Assembly (NCBI GenBank): GCA_013214245.1
Contig: JABSQE010000010.1
Coordinates: 19,790 to 39,759 of the forward strand
DNA from: Hyphomicrobiaceae bacterium
GTDB taxonomy: Bacteria; Pseudomonadota; Alphaproteobacteria; Rhizobiales; Hyphomicrobiaceae
Direction of reading: 5' to 3'
DNA: 19,970 bases
Made by a program: the position numbers and the translations under genes. Numbering within the stretch: position 1 is the first letter of the stretch; each line of letters starts with the position of its first letter. The notes below the pieces were generated by a model, which was given only the letters and a program-made list of their open reading frames with translations, made no database searches and was not told the origin of the DNA. Positions 8,242 through 16,465 of this stretch are shown one piece after another.

Positions 8242-9222
8242 CTAATCTGCTTCGTTTTCTAAGATAGCAAGCTTGCTATTGATACCATAAAATTTTGTTT
8301 TAATCCTTCGCACTGTCCTAGTTTTGGATCGCATTACTAACGTTTCAGTCTCCGCGGAATCACCTCTAAAGTGAACACCGTTAAGCAATGAGCCGTTTGT
8401 AATGCCCGTTGCAGAAAAAATTAAGTCCCCGCAGGCCAGATCTTCTACATTATACTTTTTAGATGCATCCGCTCCCATTTTATTCAACCTTCTTAACTCT
8501 TCGTCATTGGATGGTAAAAGACGACTTTGCATTTGCCCACCAATGCATTGTAATGCTGCTGCTGCTAGAACACCTTCAGGTGCGCCGCCAGAACCCAGAT
8601 AAATATCCACATCGGTCTGTATTGGATCAGTTGTCCAGATAATACCAGCAATATCACCATCAGATATCAACTTCACCGAAGCACCAGTCTCGCGAACTGC
8701 CAGAATTAATTTGGCATGGCGTGATCTATCTAAAATACAAGCGGTAATCTCATTCATAGGCACATTTTTAGCATCTGCAAGCGCCTTAATATTGGCCTGG
8801 GGTGTATGATCAAGATCAATAGTCCCATCTGGAAAGCCTGGCCCTATAGCTATCTTTTCCATATAAATATCAGGTGCATGTAAAAGACCACCAGGCTCCG
8901 ATATTGCAAGGACAGAAAATGCATTGGGCATGTCATTAGCGCAAATTTTAGTGCCTTCTAAAGGATCAACTGCAATATCAACTGGTGGTCCATAACCAGT
9001 TCCAACCTTCTCACCAATATAAAGCATTGGTGCTTCATCCATTTCACCCTCACCAATGACAACAGTGCCGTTGATGTCTATGCCAGAGAGTTCTCTCCGC
9101 ATTGCATCAGTAGCTGCTTTATCAGCAGCTTTAATGTTACCGCGACCACGGAGCTTAGCAGCGGCAATAGCTGCTATCTCTGTAACACGTGCAATCTCCA
9201 GCGCTAAGGTGCGCTTTAACAT
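8242..9222 (-). CDS. glpX: fructose-1,6-bisphosphatase class II (GlpX)
   Basis: Metal-dependent hydrolysis of fructose-1,6-bisphosphate to fructose-6-phosphate, the committed gluconeogenic step; in some lineages it also acts on sedoheptulose-bisphosphate. The 326 residues carry the GlpX signatures: GEGEMDEAPMLYIGE at 57-71, the metal-site AVDPLEGT at 84-91 (D86, E89), and the GSGGAPEGVLAAAAL loop in the C-terminal half. The start is certain: AGGAGG lies 5 bases upstream of the ATG. Alphaproteobacteria often have hom before and recJ after it; both places are empty here. No sequence damage was seen. Confidence 0.96.
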   Translation of the reverse strand: MLKRTLALEIARVTEIAAIAAAKLRGRGNIKAADKAATDAMRRELSGIDINGTVVIGEGEMDEAPMLYIGEKVGTGYGPPVDIAVDPLEGTKICANDMPNAFSVLAISEPGGLLHAPDIYMEKIAIGPGFPDGTIDLDHTPQANIKALADAKNVPMNEITACILDRSRHAKLILAVRETGASVKLISDGDIAGIIWTTDPIQTDVDIYLGSGGAPEGVLAAAALQCIGGQMQSRLLPSNDEELRRLNKMGADASKKYNVEDLACGDLIFSATGITNGSLLNGVHFRGDSAETETLVMRSKTRTVRRIKTKFYGINSKLAILENEAD

Positions 9223-9226
9223 GGAA

Positions 9227-9233
9227 TCCTCCT
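9227..9233 (-). promoter_or_regulatory. ribosome binding site of glpX
   Basis: On the minus strand AGGAGGA is followed after about 5 bases by the ATG; this fixes the glpX start. Confidence 0.8.
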
Positions 9234-9826
9234 AATTATTATCTAGTTTTTCTGGCATAGTAACAACAGAATTATATTAATTCCTAATATTATATTGGGG
9301 GTCAGAAACATATTTCCGAGATCAAGCGTGTCTTATTCTCCAGTCTATACAAACTCTCAGAATAAATTCGAAGCCGAAATAAAAATTCCAAAATCAAATA
9401 ATCTTAACTGTTAAAATTACAAATGAACGATGTTACTATGTAAAGTGTAACGGCAGTAAATCTTTATAACGTAATGTTAGTTACGCTTAAAAAGCTTTTT
9501 TCACGTACGGTGTTTTCTACATCTCTTCAATTCAAACTTCCTCATTCACCAGAGGAACACATATAAACTAGAAAAGTAAACTATTGCATAGCTGATACAA
9601 TTTCATCCTAGGTAGTTCTAAGACGATGAACTTCATATTACAAGAAATCCTTTATGAGTAAGCTCATTTAAAAAATGAAGGTCAAAATCTAAACATTTAG
9701 ATTTCGAAATTAATAGTGGTTTACGTTATAGAATTAAATGTGATTTAAAGATATTTCGTGTTTTGAGCCTGCTCATTCAATGGTTAATATTATCAGTTTC
9801 TTATTAGCAATTACTAATTTGTCAAA

Positions 9827-9845
9827 ACTAGTAAAATTTACTAGT
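9827..9845 (-). terminator. probable terminator hairpin downstream of amiC
   Basis: Perfect inverted repeat ACTAGTAAA / TTTACTAGT around a single central base, starting 54 bases past the amiC stop. On the minus strand the stem runs straight into TTTTG, giving a hairpin plus short U-run. The stem is AT-rich, so termination would be weak; a dyad operator is an alternative reading. Confidence 0.45.
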
Positions 9846-9899
9846 AGAACAAAAAGAGCGAAGAATTTTGAAATTTAAACTTACGCTAAGAAAACGGTT

Positions 9900-11246
9900 T
9901 TACATAGGTATCCGTTTTACATCAGCAAAATATCCATCGACTGCACGCACGATAGAATTCGAAACTTTCTTCCTCCACTCTTCAGACTTCAAACGTCGAA
10001 CGTCTTTAAGATTTGAAATGTAAGCGAGCTCTATTAACACTGCTGGCATCGTAGCAGTTTTAAGAACTTTAAACGCTGCTCTTTGATGGGGCCATTTACG
10101 CATATCTGTTGCCGTTCCCATATGATGAACGACTATCTCAGAAAATTTATTAGTTTGAAACTGTGTTGCTTCAACATCACGAAGTGCCAGATCTTCAAGA
10201 ATGGAGTATAACACCTCATTACCCGTAGAAACCCGCGAGGATTGAAGTAATTTGCGTTCCTTGTTTGTTAACAGATCAGTCTTAAGCCCTTTTTTTTGAG
10301 TTGATTTTTTTAAAGCTTTTGCGACATTTGCACGTAAAGAATAAATTGTTGCGCCACTTGCTCTGGAACGTGCATAATCTGCATGAACTGAAATAAACAA
10401 TGACGCTCCGTGGCGCTCTGCAAATTTACGTCGCTCGCTCAACTCAACGAATACATCTTTACTTCGCGTCATAAGTACTTTATAGCGGCCCGTAGCATGC
10501 AGTTGGTCGCGTAATTTAAGAGCAAATGCTAGAACGACTCTTTTTTCTTGAACACCGTACTTTTGCGCACCAGGATCATAACCACCGTGGCCAGGATCCA
10601 GAACAATAGTGTGTTTGTGTGAAGATGGACTATTAGATCTAGAAATGCTTGCTTGCTGTTGTATTGGATATTTCAATCCATATCCGCCTAAATTGTAACT
10701 GCGCGCTAATTCATCATCTGACACTAAATGTCTTTTGCGTATTATTGTAGGAACTAAGTCAAGACTAAGCTGAGCACCTCGTCCACTTTTAGCCTGTAGC
10801 ACACGAGCATTTTCAACTATAACGGGTACCGCCACATTTATAATTATTCGGCTTTTATTGTGTCCCGATTGACCGCTCCTAATATCAGTAATCAAAAAAT
10901 CGGCTTTATAATTTGGTGAGCTCTCTATAACTGGAAACCGTATGTGCATGGACGGTAGCTGAAGTACAACACGGTTTGGATTAACCAAGGAAAAAATTTC
11001 AAACTTTGTTTTACGTTCCAGATCTATCACAATACGTGATCGGCTGTACTTAGGCTTTTTTAAGGAACTTTCTGTAATAGTTTTTAGAAGCTTTGTAAGC
11101 TGAGTAGCGATGGTATCTGATGGATTAGATAGCTTCTGTTGCGCACTAGTACTTCCACAACTAAACAAAGCCATTAGTATAATTATCGAAGTAGATGCAA
11201 GATACTTTTTAATTATTACTATAGGCACGTCATAATACAATCGCAT
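9900..11246 (-). CDS. amiC: N-acetylmuramoyl-L-alanine amidase with AMIN domain (AmiC type)
   Basis: Zinc amidase that cleaves the lactyl-peptide amide bond of septal peptidoglycan so daughter cells can separate; it acts in the periplasm. Order in the 448 residues: N-terminal signal sequence (hydrophobic about 16-29, likely cut after STSA at 35), an AMIN domain for envelope targeting (about 70-165), a linker, and an Amidase_3 domain (about 213-440). The zinc ligands are visible as H220 in VLDPGHGG, E234 in QEKRV and H288 in SVHAD, and the catalytic glutamate is E406 in AVLIELAYIS. There is no twin arginine, so unlike E. coli AmiC it is probably exported by Sec. The LFSC stretch is only a poor lipobox. 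No clear Shine-Dalgarno precedes the ATG, so the exact start is less sure. Frequent neighbours rne and the penicillin-binding protein gene are absent. Confidence 0.93.
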   Translation of the reverse strand: MRLYYDVPIVIIKKYLASTSIIILMALFSCGSTSAQQKLSNPSDTIATQLTKLLKTITESSLKKPKYSRSRIVIDLERKTKFEIFSLVNPNRVVLQLPSMHIRFPVIESSPNYKADFLITDIRSGQSGHNKSRIIINVAVPVIVENARVLQAKSGRGAQLSLDLVPTIIRKRHLVSDDELARSYNLGGYGLKYPIQQQASISRSNSPSSHKHTIVLDPGHGGYDPGAQKYGVQEKRVVLAFALKLRDQLHATGRYKVLMTRSKDVFVELSERRKFAERHGASLFISVHADYARSRASGATIYSLRANVAKALKKSTQKKGLKTDLLTNKERKLLQSSRVSTGNEVLYSILEDLALRDVEATQFQTNKFSEIVVHHMGTATDMRKWPHQRAAFKVLKTATMPAVLIELAYISNLKDVRRLKSEEWRKKVSNSIVRAVDGYFADVKRIPM

Positions 11247-11439
11247 ACGGTGTAACTTATACTTTAGATATTTTTACAGCTCTAACTTTACTCAGATTAT
11301 ATTGCGCCTAAAATAAGCGGTAAATTTTAGAGTAAGCTTGTTATCTCATATGCTATCCATAAAGTTAAGAAACTATAAACATATATTAGATAGAACAGTA
11401 AAATGCATTTAAGTGTAATGAAATTATTCGAAAAAGATC

Positions 11440-14082
11440 TTATCTCAGAGTATTGCGCAACCCAATTGCAAAAAGGAATATTAGAACAGCACTAAACGTT
11501 CTCTGAAGGCATATAGCCCATAGAACTCCTGGTGGCACATAAGTAGTAGCGGTCATACTTGCATTACTTGGTCGAGCAAGCCCAAAAAGACAGCCATAAG
11601 TCAACCGTGTACTCTCTACTCCACCCATATTGCCTACCACAAAGGCATTATATAGCGACATGCGAAAGGCTTCTATATAAGCATCAGTACCTTGGCGCAC
11701 TTCGGGTTGAAGGCCAATAAATGTTGTGTTTTTCCCTTTCGTGCATGGCAAACCATCCCGCCAAGCTCGACTTGTAAAATCAAGTTGCGTTATCAAACCT
11801 CCTTTCTCTGAGAGAGCATATCGAGCAATATGATCTGAATGATCTAAATGTGCTGACAAATAAACGGATGAGAAAATTAATGTTAGCAATACCCAAAGAA
11901 ATAAAGGCCTTAAAATAGAGCGACCAAAACTTGATAACAAACCGTAAAGATAGCCAAACCAAAAACGCAGATGCCAAGGCCAATCTGTCACCCAGCGAGA
12001 AGAACGGATCTCTTCAGCACGAAAATTCAAAGTGCTACGGTTGTCTCCAGTATCGATAGCGAATTGCTTTAGCTCGCGGAACTTGGCCGGTGCATCACTA
12101 TCACTACTAATCCATCGCATAAATAGTCGGTTATTCCAGTAGTCTTTTGACGGAAAGCTTAATACTGTACCAAACACAGTTGGACGAACTTTTAAATTGT
12201 TCAGACGTGGTGTGCGATGAAAAACGGAGTTATTAAAATCGGGCACATCCCTAAATTGAACTTCGTTAAGTGAAAAGCCAGCATTTGATTTGCTGCCTTC
12301 AAAGCTCACAGATCCCTCAAAGCTAGCCTTTGCAAAGCTGATGGGATAGTTGATCTGAGATCCTATGTAATCCGCTCCTTGTTTAAAGGAACTATTTTGG
12401 AAATCGGCTACCCCTTGCACAACTCCATCTTTTTTACCAAATCGTGCTTTTCTAAATGATGCATGTCCATAAAATTTTACACATTTAAAGGAAACGTCTC
12501 CCCCGTAGAATTGGGCTTTTTGAAACCATGCGCCACCCTCATGATGGAATCGTGTGCTATCGAAGTTTGCAGAACCTCCATGAAACTGAGCCTCGATAAA
12601 ACGTGCTGGACCGCCATAAAACTCGGCCTTTAGAAAATCAGCTAGCCCACCATGAAATTGGCTTTGACAAAAACGAGCGGTACCGCCATAGAATTGGGCT
12701 TCGTTAAATATAGCGCTGCCGCCGTGAAATTCGGCCTTGCGGAAGACTGCATCGCCGCCACGAAACTGCGCTTTACTAAAGGAGGCGTCACCACCATGGA
12801 ATTGAGTATCGTTAAACACAGCATCTCCACCATGGAACTGCGTGTTATTGAAAGAAGCGTCGCCACCATGGAATTGTGCTCGGCTAAACGTAGCATTCCC
12901 ACCGAAAAATTGGGCATCACAGAATGTTACAGCTCCATTATTAAATCGGGCATCATCAAACTCTACGCCACTACCATTGAATAGAGTTTCCTTAAATGAG
13001 GTGCTCTGGCCATTAAAGTGTGTTCTCAAGAACCGAACATTACCATCTAGGAATTGTGCTCGTTCGAAAGACACGATTTTACAAAGAAATAGTGTAGATT
13101 CAAAAGAAGTCTCACCATTTCTAAAAAGTGTCTTATTGAACAACGCATCTCGCTTACAGAACTGTGCCTCTCGGAAAGTAGCACCAGCGCCAATGAACTG
13201 AGCACCTCGAAACAATCCGCTTCCACCCCAAAACTGGGCTTCACGAAACCTTGCTACACCACCTCGAAATTGGGTGCCATCAAATCTGGCATCACCTCCA
13301 TGAAATTCGGCTCCTCGAAAACATGCATCTCCAAAATGGAACTCGGACCACTGAAACGAGGCATCACCTCCATGAAATTGAGCTTTGATAAAACTAGCTC
13401 CGCCACCGCGGAATTGAGCTCTTACAAAACTTGCGCACCCGCCATGAAATTGGGCACCACTGAACAACGTTTCGCCAGCATTAAACTGAGCACCATCAAA
13501 TCTGGCATCACCTCCGTGAAATTGAGCCCTGCGAAATATTATATCTCCAGGAGATAAGTTTTTATTTCCAAAACATGTCCCTCGAAATGAAGCTAAGCCA
13601 GGAAAAAGAAAGTCAGAAAAATCAACACTACCCGGCAAACAAAGATCATCAAATTCAACTGCTGCAAAGTGTAAAAAAAGGTTTTTAATCTCTCGAGAAT
13701 TATTATCATCTGCGTACCATAACTGAAACTTCTCAAGCTCACAGCGCAAGTCCCACATCGCTCTGGCCCATGCATTCCATATTATCACACCTTTAGCCAA
13801 ACGACACATAACAGCTTGTAGCCTCATCTGTGCAAACGAGGTCCGTACAAAACTTGCACTCTGACGACGCTCACCAGGAATTACCGTTTCGGGCCAAAGC
13901 CCCTTAGCCCAAGGATTAAGATCGTATAGCCGATGTGTCCATCCAGAGTTATCGAATAAAATTGGATATTCGTAACTAGGTTTGGACTGGACCAGAGCTG
14001 AGACATCGACATTATCCTGTGCCGTGTTAGAAACTTTTGACACAGTCTTAGCCTTTTCTTCTAAGGAACTTTTTTTAAACAT
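11440..14082 (-). CDS. large pentapeptide-repeat protein with C-terminal transmembrane domain
   Basis: Function unknown. Layout of the 880 residues: a soluble N-terminus (1-145) with a W/A-rich segment near 101-123; irregular pentapeptide-type turns from about 140; a long array of 12-residue units (about 186-545) of pattern AxFxGGxAxFxx; degenerate units to about 625; then a C-terminal part with one transmembrane helix (about 725-745), an extracytoplasmic or reentrant segment containing SLYNAF and GNMGG (about 805-821), and a second helix (about 858-876) ending RNTLR. Proteins with pentapeptide repeats followed by two helices and a short polar tail are known in proteobacteria and look channel-like, but none is well characterised to my knowledge. 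The array should fold as a right-handed quadrilateral beta-helix. The start lies 24 bases after surE, on the same strand, so it may be the last gene of the tat-serS-surE unit. The frame is intact, in contrast to the decayed loci nearby. Confidence 0.88.
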   Translation of the reverse strand: MFKKSSLEEKAKTVSKVSNTAQDNVDVSALVQSKPSYEYPILFDNSGWTHRLYDLNPWAKGLWPETVIPGERRQSASFVRTSFAQMRLQAVMCRLAKGVIIWNAWARAMWDLRCELEKFQLWYADDNNSREIKNLFLHFAAVEFDDLCLPGSVDFSDFLFPGLASFRGTCFGNKNLSPGDIIFRRAQFHGGDARFDGAQFNAGETLFSGAQFHGGCASFVRAQFRGGGASFIKAQFHGGDASFQWSEFHFGDACFRGAEFHGGDARFDGTQFRGGVARFREAQFWGGSGLFRGAQFIGAGATFREAQFCKRDALFNKTLFRNGETSFESTLFLCKIVSFERAQFLDGNVRFLRTHFNGQSTSFKETLFNGSGVEFDDARFNNGAVTFCDAQFFGGNATFSRAQFHGGDASFNNTQFHGGDAVFNDTQFHGGDASFSKAQFRGGDAVFRKAEFHGGSAIFNEAQFYGGTARFCQSQFHGGLADFLKAEFYGGPARFIEAQFHGGSANFDSTRFHHEGGAWFQKAQFYGGDVSFKCVKFYGHASFRKARFGKKDGVVQGVADFQNSSFKQGADYIGSQINYPISFAKASFEGSVSFEGSKSNAGFSLNEVQFRDVPDFNNSVFHRTPRLNNLKVRPTVFGTVLSFPSKDYWNNRLFMRWISSDSDAPAKFRELKQFAIDTGDNRSTLNFRAEEIRSSRWVTDWPWHLRFWFGYLYGLLSSFGRSILRPLFLWVLLTLIFSSVYLSAHLDHSDHIARYALSEKGGLITQLDFTSRAWRDGLPCTKGKNTTFIGLQPEVRQGTDAYIEAFRMSLYNAFVVGNMGGVESTRLTYGCLFGLARPSNASMTATTYVPPGVLWAICLQRTFSAVLIFLFAIGLRNTLR
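12448..13527 (-). repeat. tandem 36-bp coding repeat (about 30 twelve-residue pentapeptide-type units)
   Basis: Residues 186-545 of the pentapeptide-repeat protein split into 27 units of exactly 12 residues, then units of 13, 12 and 11. Phenylalanine sits at positions 3 and 10 of each unit, so the F-to-F spacing alternates 7 and 5. Consensus AQFHGGDASF plus two variable residues. Neighbouring units differ mainly at third codon positions where the protein is the same, for example GCGTCACCACCATGGAATTG against GCATCTCCACCATGGAACTG on the plus strand. Confidence 0.9.
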
Positions 14083-14106
14083 GACTCAACTAGCCTATAT
14101 ATGTGC

Positions 14107-14877
14107 TTATTTATGGGTAAGCTTGATTTTTTGTAACATTCTGATCGTATCACCGGCAGTGAGGTCTACCGACAATGGCGTTATCGATACGCATCCGTTG
14201 TGTACAGCCCAAAGATCTGTATCTTTTTCTGGTCTAGATACTTCGCGTGCAAATCCAAGCCAGTAATATGGACGCCCCCAGGTATCCTCTAGCTCTTTAA
14301 CAGGAAGTGCAGACCGGTTTCGCCTACCTTGTTCTGTGATGAGCACGCCTTTTAGATCGTCGGGCAGGCAATTTGGAAAGTTGATGTTCATCAAGACGTT
14401 TTCTGGCCAGCTGGGAACGAGCAGCTGCCTAACTAAATTAGCAGCAAAATGCTTCGCAGTTTCCCAACATGGCTCACACCCACTTCGAAAATTGAAAGCT
14501 TGACTGAGCGCAATAGAACGAATTCCCATAAGCGTCCCTTCGAACGCTGCCGCGATGGTTCCTGAATAGGTAACATCCTCTGCTAGATTTTGACCAATAT
14601 TAACGCCTGAAAGAACTAGATCTGGCGGATTATCAAACATTACGTGTCGTACTGCCATGACGACACAGTCGGTTGGCGTTCCGTTGACGGCGTATGTCTG
14701 CTCATCAATTTTTCGCATACGAACTGGATTGCGCAATGACATGGAATGACCTGCCCCTGAATGATCTGTTTCGGGGGCCACAGTCCAAACATTATCACTA
14801 AGCTCAGCTGCAATTTCTCGCAATACTTTCAAGCCCGAGGCCTCAATACCATCATCATTGGTGATGAGAATACGCAT
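14107..14877 (-). CDS. surE: 5'/3'-nucleotidase SurE
   Basis: Metal-dependent survival protein that dephosphorylates nucleoside 5'- and 3'-monophosphates and short polyphosphates. At 256 residues it has the complete SurE set: RILITNDDGIEASGL with metal ligands D8 and D9, DHSGAGHSMSL (S40), NGTPTDCV, LVLSGVNIGQN (N93) and YSGTIAAAFEG. Start choice: two ATG codons are adjacent. GAAGGAG lies only 2 bases from the first (14880) but 5 from the second (14877), which also gives the usual MRILITNDDG N-terminus, so I take the second. It follows serS by about 50 bases on the same strand, as in many alphaproteobacteria. The usual followers pcm and nlpD are missing and the pentapeptide-repeat gene stands in their place. 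Confidence 0.96.
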   Translation of the reverse strand: MRILITNDDGIEASGLKVLREIAAELSDNVWTVAPETDHSGAGHSMSLRNPVRMRKIDEQTYAVNGTPTDCVVMAVRHVMFDNPPDLVLSGVNIGQNLAEDVTYSGTIAAAFEGTLMGIRSIALSQAFNFRSGCEPCWETAKHFAANLVRQLLVPSWPENVLMNINFPNCLPDDLKGVLITEQGRRNRSALPVKELEDTWGRPYYWLGFAREVSRPEKDTDLWAVHNGCVSITPLSVDLTAGDTIRMLQKIKLTHK

Positions 14878-14882
14878 CATAA

Positions 14883-14889
14883 CTCCTTC
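14883..14889 (-). promoter_or_regulatory. ribosome binding site of surE (decides start)
   Basis: GAAGGAG on the minus strand. The spacing is 2 bases to the first ATG and 5 to the second, favouring the second. Confidence 0.7.
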
Positions 14890-14930
14890 ATTCTAACGGT
14901 TAGGAGGCAGTGTCTAAAAGACGTAGTAGC

Positions 14931-16226
14931 TTAAGAATTGACCTCGAAATGAGACACTATCTCAGTTGTGCCATTCATGTAAGAGTGTAATACTTCCGGT
15001 AATTCTACGGAACCATCAACTTTTTGATAGTTCTCTAATATCGCTATCAAAGTACGCCCCAATGCTAGGCCAGAGCCATTTAATGTCGTACAGTAGCGGA
15101 GGTGTTTGTTGTTGTCTTCACGATAGCGTGCAAACATTCGTCTTGCCTGGAAATCTCCGCATAACGAGCAACTTGAAATTTCGCGATAAGTGTTTTGTCC
15201 AGGCAACCAAACTTCAATATCGTATGTTTTACTTGAAGCAAATCCCAGATCACCTGTGCACAGCAAAGTTGTGCGAAAGGGAAGTCCAAGGCGCTTTAGA
15301 ATTTCTTCAGCGCAGTTTGTCATGCGCTCGTGTTCATAGATCGCCTGTTTCTGTGTTACTATCGAAACCAGCTCAACCTTAGAAAACTGGTGTTGACGTA
15401 TCATACCTCGCACATCTCGCCCAGCTGAGCCTGCTTCTGAACGAAAGCATGGCGTCCATGCTACATAGCGCCTTGGCAGGTCTACTTCAGCATAGATTGT
15501 TTCACGCGCTAAATTAGTTAATGTCACCTCAGCAGTAGGAATTAGCCAATACCCTTGCTCTGTGCGGAACAAAGCTTCGCTAAACTTTGGTAGATTAGCT
15601 GTGCCAAAAGCAGCATGTTCACGTACTAGCAAAGGCGGATTAATCTCAGTGTAGCCAAATTCATCTGTGTGAACATCTAACATAAACTGTGCTAACACCC
15701 GCTCTAAGCGTGCCAAAACACCACTTAACACTACAAAACGGGCGCCAGACATTTTAGCTGCTTTCTCAAAATCCATTAGCCCTAATGCTTCACCAATTTC
15801 AAAGTGCTCTTTAGGGTTGAAGTCGAACTCAGGCGGTTTTCCATAAGTACGGACGAGCAGATTGTCACTCTCGCTTTTTCCTACTGGAATTTCATCAAGA
15901 GGAATGTTGGGTATAACGGCAAGATCAGCAATCAGTTTTTTATCTATCTCGCGCTCAATCTGTTCTCCAGCGGCTATTAAATCTTTAATCTCTGTTACTT
16001 CGGCAATTAACTTTTTAGCAGCCTCTTCATCGCCAGCTGCTTTAGCCTTTCCGATTTTATTAGAGAGTTCGTTGCGACGCGACTGATAAGTTTGTAGCTT
16101 AGTTAGGTGGAATCTGCGAGCTTCATACATCTCCACAAAGTGTTTAGACATCGGTTCGAGGCCGCGTGCCTTGAGCGATTTGTCAAAAGAATCGGGATTT
16201 TCACAGATCCATTTAATATCAAGCAT
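14931..16226 (-). CDS. serS: seryl-tRNA synthetase
   Basis: Class II synthetase that charges tRNA-Ser (and tRNA-Sec where present). The 431 residues match the usual length. The N-terminal long coiled-coil arm that clasps the tRNA variable arm is about residues 30-105. The catalytic core shows PTAEVTLTN (serine-binding TAE 231-233), motif 2 FRSEAGSAGRDVRGM (261-275), REISSCSLCGDFQARR (348-363) and motif 3 NGSGLALGRT (383-392). The start MLDIKWICENP is canonical and preceded by GGTGAGA. It sits between tatC (239-bp gap) and surE (about 50-bp gap) on one strand, the order found in Rhodospirillales-like genomes. No damage is visible. Confidence 0.97.
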   Translation of the reverse strand: MLDIKWICENPDSFDKSLKARGLEPMSKHFVEMYEARRFHLTKLQTYQSRRNELSNKIGKAKAAGDEEAAKKLIAEVTEIKDLIAAGEQIEREIDKKLIADLAVIPNIPLDEIPVGKSESDNLLVRTYGKPPEFDFNPKEHFEIGEALGLMDFEKAAKMSGARFVVLSGVLARLERVLAQFMLDVHTDEFGYTEINPPLLVREHAAFGTANLPKFSEALFRTEQGYWLIPTAEVTLTNLARETIYAEVDLPRRYVAWTPCFRSEAGSAGRDVRGMIRQHQFSKVELVSIVTQKQAIYEHERMTNCAEEILKRLGLPFRTTLLCTGDLGFASSKTYDIEVWLPGQNTYREISSCSLCGDFQARRMFARYREDNNKHLRYCTTLNGSGLALGRTLIAILENYQKVDGSVELPEVLHSYMNGTTEIVSHFEVNS

Positions 16227-16465
16227 GGATTTATCTCACCAGTTAATCATTAGGGCGCTACCGTTATAACATTGCATAAGGAAGGAAAAGTCGTGCGGGA
16301 ATATCGAATACTTACAAAAAATATTTTTTTAGATTGTATATTTCATAAACTGTATGCTTCCTTCGGTTTCTTATGAGTTCCATCTTGTTTCGGTTTGCTA
16401 AGAAAATTAACCATAGGCCAAAAGTACTATTCAGGTCTAGGCGACAGATGTTACGCAGCAGATGT

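Larger units (their letters stand above)
9223..9899. other. gene-free spacer between amiC and glpX
   Basis: About 680 AT-rich bases. Apart from the glpX ribosome binding site and the inverted repeat near 9827-9845, nothing supportable is visible; no remnant of hom could be recognised. Confidence 0.55.

Noticed and set aside
12448..13527. A regular 36-bp spacing of similar sequence that at first sight could be a CRISPR array
   Set aside because: The periodic units are codons of one intact protein with conserved residues and silent differences; there are no identical repeats separated by unique spacers and no cas genes.
12652..13557. Several open frames antisense or out of frame within the pentapeptide-repeat gene
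   Set aside because: They arise because the 36-bp repeat keeps other frames free of stops; their translations are only periodic images of the repeat and have no start signals.
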